In this document: positions 53,547-62,500 of the stretch, in pieces
How the letters are laid out: each line of letters starts with the position of its first letter
Numbering within the stretch: the first letter of the stretch is position 1
Source: an uncultured Polaribacter sp.
GTDB lineage: Bacteria > Bacteroidota > Bacteroidia > Flavobacteriales > Flavobacteriaceae
Direction: 5' to 3'
Length of the DNA stretch: 64,000 bases
Assembly: GCF_947503875.1 (NCBI RefSeq)
Contig: NZ_CANNFH010000005.1
Coordinates: forward strand, 335,523-399,522
Notes under the pieces: model-generated
Seen by the model: the letters and a program-made list of their open reading frames with translations, nothing else
Database searches by the model: none
Told to the model about the DNA's origin: nothing
Made by a program: the position numbers and the translations under genes

Positions 53547-56500
53547 ATGATGGAAAAGCCATTTAGAAAAACAAAAAAAAATGTTGTAATAAAGAAATAC
53601 ATTTTTCAACTTGTTGTTGTTTTTTTACAGTTTACTACAAGCATTTCTTACGGTCAATGGAAAACAAAAACTAGTGGCGGCTCAAAGGGTTATCATAATG
53701 CTGTGAGTTACAAAGCTACTGGAGAAGTATACTCAATATTGCAAGATGTTGATAATGGAAATAAAGCAACTGTGCAAAAATCCAATGGTGTTTCATGGGA
53801 TGTGGTCGGTTCTGCAGGTTTTTCAGATTTTCAAGTTTACAGTCCAAATATTGCAATAAACCAATCAAATGGTGATTTATATGCTACATATATAGAGTCT
53901 GTTTCAGGTGTTTACAAACTTTCTTGTAAAAAATTTAATGGCAGTAATTGGGTTGATGTAGGTTTGCCAGGATTTATAGTAACTGGTGGTCAAGGCAAAC
54001 CAGGAATTACAATTGATAATTCGGGAAATCCTGTTATTGTAACGCCATGGGGTGGTAATTTTTCTTCTGGATTTTATGTTTATCAATTTGATGGAATAAG
54101 TTGGAATAATTTAACATTGAACCCGCCAAATGCAACCCCGGCCACAACTCCTTTAGATATTTTATATCAGCAAGGAGATAGAGGAGCCACAATACTTAAT
54201 AATTATTTTCCATTAGTTAATTCTTCTGGGGATATAATTATAGCTGTCAGTTCTCCATACATAGGTAATGACGGAGTAATTGTAATGAAATATGCTTCGG
54301 GAAGCTGGACTCAAATGGGTAATAATTTACCAGGAGGAACAAGAGTTAGAAATCAGAGGGTAGTAAATGCTCCAAATGGAGATATATATGTTGCGTACTC
54401 TCAAGTTTCAAACTCTGAAAACATTTGTAAAGTTTTTGTACATAAATGGAATGGTTCAACTTGGGTTGATTTAACCAATTCCGGGACTAAGATTTTTAAT
54501 AGTACGTATAATAATTTCAATAGCTTTTCATTTGATATTTCGTTTGATAGTGATAATACTCCTTTTGTTGTATATCAGAATACGGGAGTAGATTGGAGAG
54601 CTTACCTAAAAAAATATAACGCTTCAACATCCAATTGGGATTTATATAGAAGTGGCCAAGTAGGAGGTGTTTTTGTAGAAGCTGGAATGAGACTTTTTAT
54701 TGATACTGCAAATAGTAACGTTCCAAGTTTTGTGGCAACAAGTTCAAGGTCTGAGCCTAGGTTATATATCCCTAATTATGAACCAATAATTTCATCTTTT
54801 AATCCAAGTGTAATTACTGCAGGTTCAACTATAAATATTTATGGCGGTAACTTTAGTAATGCATCTGCTGTTAAATTTAATAACGTAAATGCTGCCTCTA
54901 TTGATGTAGTTTCTGATACATATTTAAAAGCAGTTGCACCTGCAAACACTACTGCTGGAAATTTAAGTGTAACAAATTCTTTTGGTAGCACCTTGTCTTC
55001 TAGTTCATATACAGTTCCGGTTTTACCACCAACAATTACTTCTTTCTCTCCAACGAGCGCAGAGGTAGGTGACACAGTAACGATAAATGGTACAGGTTTT
55101 GATGCCACTGCAGCAAATAATGTAGTTTATTTTGGAGGAATAAAGGCGGCTGTTACAAGTACTTCTGGAACTCAAATAGTTGTTACGGTTCCTCCAGGAG
55201 CAAATTATTCAACTATTTCAGTTTTAAATATTAGTTCTGGTTTGTATGCTAGTTCTTCTAATAAATTTATTGTTTCTAAAAGTGGAGATCAAGGAGAATT
55301 GGGCAGGAACTTCTTTGATAAATTTGATATCACATCTTCCACTAACCCTTCTTCCGTATCTTCTGCAGCATGGAATTCTGCCATTCACGTAGGTGTACCA
55401 AATGATTTTAATTTAGATGGTAAGATCGATTTTGCGAAAGTAGACAATTTGCAAGGAGCTGTTAAAATATTTAAGAATGATATTTCTACGACAGAATTTT
55501 CAGTATCCGATTTTACATCTTCTACATTTTCTGTTAATTCAGCTCCAATAAATATTGTATCTGCCGATTTAAACAATGACGGTAAACCAGACTTAATAAC
55601 TACTCATAGCAATACAACAGTATCAATTTTAGTGAACAACTCGTCATTATCAACAATTTCATTTAATGCCTTACAAACAATTACCTTTAATAGCGCTTCT
55701 ATTATTGAAATAGCTGACATTAATAATGATGGCAAGCTAGACGTAATGTCTTCAACTAGAGGTGGAAGCGTTTTAGATGTTTATTTAAATAATACTGTAT
55801 CGGGTACAAACACCATATTGTTTGATTCTCCTATTTCAATAACAACAACCGCTGCAATTAATGATATTGAAGCGGCTGATTTAGATGGGGATGGTGATAA
55901 AGACATCTTATTACCAGGTACTTACAATGGTACTGGTATGGTAATCATAGATAATACTTCTATAAGTGGTAATTTTACATACAACATTATAAATATTCCA
56001 AATCTTTCTAAAACTGGTTTTTCAATTTCAACAGCAGATTTAAACCATGACAATAAACTAGACATAGTATTGGGAGTAACTAATGGAATTGTTATCTTCG
56101 AAAATGCTTATTCCTCAGGGTCATTAGCTGCTTCTCACTTTACAAACAACTTTTACTTCAATAGTGCGGGCTCCAATTATGTGTGGCAATCTGCTGTTTC
56201 TGATTTTGATGGTAATGGAACTTTAGATATTGTTACAGGAGATTTTAATGGAGGTTCTGCTATTAGAATAATTAAGAATGAGACATTAACTAGCGGTCCT
56301 ATTTTAAGTACTAATTTTGATCAAACCTTATTTCTAACCTCTGCAGATTCTTATTCGGGTATATTTTCGGTTGATTTTAACAATGATGGTAAAGGAGATT
56401 ATTTAGGTTTTTCTAGAAGTAAAATTCATATAGGTAGAAATATAATTGGTGACCCCCTTGATTTTTTTCCTCGATACTCATCTAGTTTAGATTTTCACGG

Positions 56501-59500
56501 AAGATGGTTTTTAGATCAAGGCGTTTGGGCTCAAGGAGGGTTTGGAGATGCTGCTTTTACATTTACTAACGCAACCTTTAATTTAAAAGGATTTCCTAGT
56601 GGTTATAGCATGAATAATCCAATAACCATTTCAGGAAAATTGAAATTTTATGATGGCAAATTTAATATAGGCGCTACCTTATACGTTCAAGGAGATATTT
56701 TAGATTTTTCTGCTTCAAACTATGTAAGTATGTCTTACATTGGCCCAACTCTTAAAAGAGATGTTCCATCTGGTCAAGTAGTAGAATTTCCTGTTGGCGA
56801 GACTACATTCAACCCCGTTAAAATAACTAATAACGGAAGCACTTTAGATTCGTATTCCGTTGCTGTTATAGACGATGTTGCTAATGATGGTAATAGTCCC
56901 TCTCGTTCCTTTTCAAGATCTAAAAACGCTTTACAAAAATTGTTTTTGATTTCTAAGACAAATACAAATAGTAGCGACTCATCAACGATAGAATTTAATT
57001 GGAATAGTGATGATTTAGTAACTGGAATTTTAACAAATCCGGCCTTATACTTTTTTGATACTACAACCTCATCTTGGGAGAAGATTACAACTGGAGTAGC
57101 TGTAAACGGAACAACGCTAACATTAACTAATTATACAGAACCATTAAATACTCAAAAATTTGCAATTGCAGATTCAGAATACGGATTTGCTACTCCAACT
57201 GTTAATATTACGGAGAATTTAAACAATTTCACAAAATGTATTAATAATCAAGCTTCTGTTCAATTTATTGAAATAGAGGGGATTGCCCTAGATAACGACT
57301 TGATTTTATATCCTCCTAGAGGTTTTGAAATATCAGAAAGTGAAAACTCTGGATATACTACTTCTTCTCTAACTCTTACGAGAACAAATGGTAATATATT
57401 CAATAAAAAAGTATACGTACGCTTATCTTATAATAGCTCGGGTAATTTTTCAGGAAATCTTAGATATAGAAGTTATCCTGTTGATAGGTCTGATATTTCA
57501 CTTTCAGGTTCTATAAATGCCTCTCCTACAATAACGATGAGTTCTTCAATTAAAGAAGTGTTAGGTGCAACAAGTTTTAATATTCCTTTTACTTCGGTAA
57601 CAAATTCCCCTGATGCCTATTCGGTTGTAACAGGTTCAAATGCAATGCCTAATTTTACAGCAATAACAGATGCAGCTTTTACGGGTAATTCAGGTAATTT
57701 AGCTGTAGCTATACCAGCTGGTTCTGCACCTGGTGCATATGACTTTAATGTAACTGTAAAAAACACATCTGGTTCATGTGAGAGCCAAGTTTACAATATA
57801 ACTTTTACTATTAGTGATCCAGCACCAACAATTACTTCTTTTAGTCCAACTAGTGCAGAGGTCGGTGATACAGTTACAATTACCGGAACTCAATTTAGTA
57901 GTAATACAGATGAAAATATTGTAAGACTTAATGGTATGAAATGTACTGTGACTGAAGCAACTGCTACGCAGTTAAAAGTTACTATACCTTCAGGAACTGG
58001 TTATGGAAAATTACTAGTAACAAATATCGCTACAAATAAAAGCGTCCATTCAAATAATAAATTTTTAACTACAGCTTCTTATTCTAATGAGTTATTAACT
58101 TCTTCTTCATTTGGTGAAAATATTTTGTTAACAAATTCCTTTAGATCAACTAGTTATAATAAATCAAATTCACATTTGTTTGGTGACTTTAATGATGATG
58201 GGAAAATGGATATTGCTTATTATGAGAAAAATGGTACCCTTAATATTTATAAAAATATTTCAACGCCCGGTACATTGTCTTCATCTTCTTTTGTGAAAGA
58301 AAGTTTCAGTAAGGCAATATCAGGTTGGTATGATTCAAATGGTGCAATGTTAACAATGGACTTTAACAATGATGGAAAACTAGATTTTGCATTATCTAAT
58401 GGCGGGCATAGTGACGGTATGGTTAATATTAATAATTCATCGCCTGCTTCGCTTGAATTTGATAATGGATATGATATTGCTCCATTAGGTTATAATGTAA
58501 ATACCCTTGCAAGTTATGATGTTAACGGCGATGGGTTATTCGATTTAATTGGATTCTACAACAGTGGTTATTTTTTGTATAATTCAGTAAATACTTCTTC
58601 AGGAGACTCTTTTTCGATGGATAGTGGAAATGGATCTTCTTCAAATTATAATTCTAACGATAGAAATTATCCTCATTTACCACTTGCTACGGTTATTTTT
58701 GATGCTGACGGGGATGGTTTAGTTGATATGCTTTATGGAACTAATACTACTTTTTATGTTTATCATAATCAAACATCATTTGGATCAAATCAATTAAACT
58801 TTAATAGCGCAGCAGTTTCAATTCATACTTCAGCGGGAGACGTAAAAGGAATTGGTAGTGTAGATCTTAATCAAGATGGAAAATTAGATATTGTTTACTC
58901 AACATCATCAAATTTAAAAATTTATCTAAACACTTCAACAAACGGATCTCCATCATTTTCTATGCAAAACTCAATTGCAATGAATAATTCTTTAGATATT
59001 ACTTTCGCAGATTTAGATGGTGATGGCAATGTTGATATTATTGCAAGTGATAATGATGGCGTAAAATTTATTAAAAACATAACAACCTCTTTATCTACAT
59101 CCACTAACTTTGAATCACCTCTTATAATCAGTACTCTTGATGATTTAAATGATATTAATGTTTTAGATTTCGATAATGATGGAAAATTAGATATTATTGG
59201 TAATGATAATTATTCATTTTATTTAATTAGAAATAAAGTTGGTGAAATACCTGTTATTACTGTTACACAATCTTTGTCAGATTTTGAGACATGTGCAGGC
59301 AGAACTTCGTCTTCTCAAAGTTTTACGGTTGAAGGTTCAAATTTAACAAGTGATATAAGTATTTCTTCTAACGATAATTCTTATATAGAGTTTTCCTCGG
59401 ATAACACAACATTTTCGAATTCTTTAACAATAAATCAATCTTCTGGTAGTATTGAAGAAACTACAGTTTATACTAGATTAAAAGCGAACGCTACAGCAGC

Positions 59501-62500
59501 AGCCTCTGCCTCTAAGACTATCACAATTTCTTCTACAGGTGCTACTTCAGAAACGTTTAATGTTACAAGAGCGGTGAACGCTAGCCCTTCAATTACTTTA
59601 GCAGCTATAGATAGCGGATTTTTAGGAGCTACTTCCTTTGCAATTCCTTACACTTCTGTTTCGAATGCTCCAGATTCCTATTCTTTAACCACGGGTACAA
59701 ACGCATTAGAAAACTTTACAGAAATTGTAGATGAGGTTTTTACAGGTGCTTCTGGTAACCTCTCAATAACAATACCCTCTAATACAGTAGCAGGAACTTA
59801 CGACTTTGTTTTAACTGTTAAGAACAGTAGTACTAGTTGTATTAGTGAAGTTTATAACTTAACATATACAGTAAAGCGCCCGGTGCCAACTATTACGCCT
59901 TTCACTACTACAAATGCAGTTGTAGGAGCTACGTTTACTTTAACAGGAACAGGTTTTGATTCTTCTATTTCTAATAATATTGTCTTAGTTAGTAAAACTA
60001 AAGCACAAATTCTTAGTGCTAGTAGTACAAGTATTCAATTTAAAATTCCAAAAGGAACAAAAGGAATAAACACTATTAGTGTAATTAATTTAACAAACAA
60101 ACAACAAGTTGTTTCCTCAACTCAATTAGCAATAACCAATTCTTTAACAGATAGAACTCTTGGCTCTTCTACTTTCTCTGAACCAATTAATCTTAGTGGG
60201 GTAAATACTAATTATAACTCTTTTGCTCAACTTGGATATACAACTAATAGAGAAGCATTAGTTTATGCGGACTTAAATAACGATAGTAAGCCAGATCTTC
60301 TAGTAGGAGGTGAAGACGGAACACTTCATATCTTTATAAATTCTAATTCTACACCAGGTCAGATTTCAGCAAGTGATTTTTCAAATACAGCAATAAATGT
60401 TGGTAATAAAACAATTGCTTCGGTTGTAGTTGAAGATTTTAATAATGATGGTAAAATTGATTTTGCAGTGCAAAATAGCGATCAGAATATTTTCATCTAT
60501 ACAAATACTACCTCGGATGGTACGTCTACCTTTTCTTACGACAGCACTCCTTTAACGATTAGTTCAGGTGGTTTTGGTTTGATAGCTGGAGATATGAACG
60601 GTGACGGTTTGATTGATTTACTAACGCACAATGGTTTTTCTGGGCAAGTAAAAATATTTGAGAATTCTTCTCCTGGTACAGGTGTAATTTCTTTTAATAC
60701 TTCAGCCGCACATACTTTCACTAAACGTATGGGGTCAAGAGAATTTCCGAAACTAGCAGATTTAAATAATGATGGTAAAGCCGACATTATTTTTGGTGGT
60801 GATTCTAGTCCACGTTTAGATATTTTTATGAACACGTATAGTTTAGGATATACTTTTAATGATTTAAATGTTGTTACTTTTAGTAATAGGGTTCGTAGTA
60901 TTGATATAACAGATATAGATCGTGATGGAGATTTAGATGTAATTGCATCTCATGGAAGTAGTAGGCTTTCTGTATACAGCAATAATTCAGGTTCAATTGC
61001 GGCAACTTCATACACTGGGTCCTCTTTTTCAAGGACAGATTATTCTAGCAATAATTCCGATTCAGACTTTACAGTTGCCGATGATTTAAATGGAGATGGC
61101 TACCCTGACATTTTATCTGAGAATAGGCTTCATCAAAACGATGGTAATGGTGTTCTAAATAGTTTGGGGTACCTTTCTACTGTTCCAACTCCCAGTTATC
61201 CTACTGCGCCTATAACTATAGATATCGATTTAGATGGGAAACCAGATATAGTTGCAGGTGCTAATGGTACAGGAATAAATATTTATAGAAATACACTTTC
61301 AGATCCACCAACAATAAATGTAACATCTAGCTTAAACACATTTGAGTCTTGTGAAGGTATATCATCATCAGTTCAATCTTTTACAATTTCTGGTAACTTA
61401 TTGACTACTGATATTACAATAAATGCACCTAGTAATTATGAAATATCTACTTCAAGTTCATCTAATTTTTCTGCTAATCTTACACTAGCTCAGTCAAATT
61501 CAGTAGTTTCTCCTAAAATTATTTACGTAAGGCTTAAAGATTCTACCACTGGAAATTTGTCACAGAATATTTCAATTTCATCTACGGGAGCAACTACAAA
61601 AACTATAGCTGTTTCTGCAACAGTAAATGCAATACCATCCTTACCGATTGTATCTAACGTTTCTTACTGTGTAAACGAAACTGCAATTTCATTAACTGCT
61701 TCGGCTACATCTGGAAACACGTTGAATTGGTATTCAGCTGCTACAGGAGGAACAGCTAGTACTACAGCGCCTATTCCAGTTACAACTGCAGCAGGTACAA
61801 CAATTTACTATGTTTCTCAACAAAGTAATGTAACAACTTGTGAGAGTGATAGAGTTCCAATTGAGGTAACAGTAGTATCTCTTCCTACAGTGTCTGATTT
61901 TACGTATTGTGATGGGGATGTAGCTAGTCCATTAGAAGCAATTGAATCAGTAGGTTATACATTACAGTGGTATACCACTGCTACAGGAGGCACAGCAAGT
62001 ACAACAGCACCAACTCCAAATATATCTACAGTTGGTACAACTCGATACTATGTAAGTCAAAAAAATGATGTTACAGGTTGTGAAACTCCTAGAGCATCCA
62101 TTGTTGTAAAAGTTAATAATTTACCAACGGTTCCAGCTGTAAGTGATGTTTCTTATTGTGAAGGAGAAACAGCGAGTGCTTTAACAGCAACAGCTTTATC
62201 TGGCCATACATTACAATGGTATACAGCTGAAACAGGTGGAATACCTAGTACAACAGCGCCAATTCCTGATTCTTCAACAGCAGGCACTACTACTTATTAT
62301 GTAAGTCAAAAAGAAGAGTCAGAATTAATTGAAATAAAGAATTCTAGAGGTTCATTAGCAACAAGTGATTATATTTCTTCGAGTGGTAGTGTTGGTCAAA
62401 CGTTTACAGTTTCCGATAACTTTACATTAAAGCAACTTGTTGTTAGAAACTATACTTTTTCAGGTTCAGTTAACATTACTGCTAAGATTTATGATTCTCC

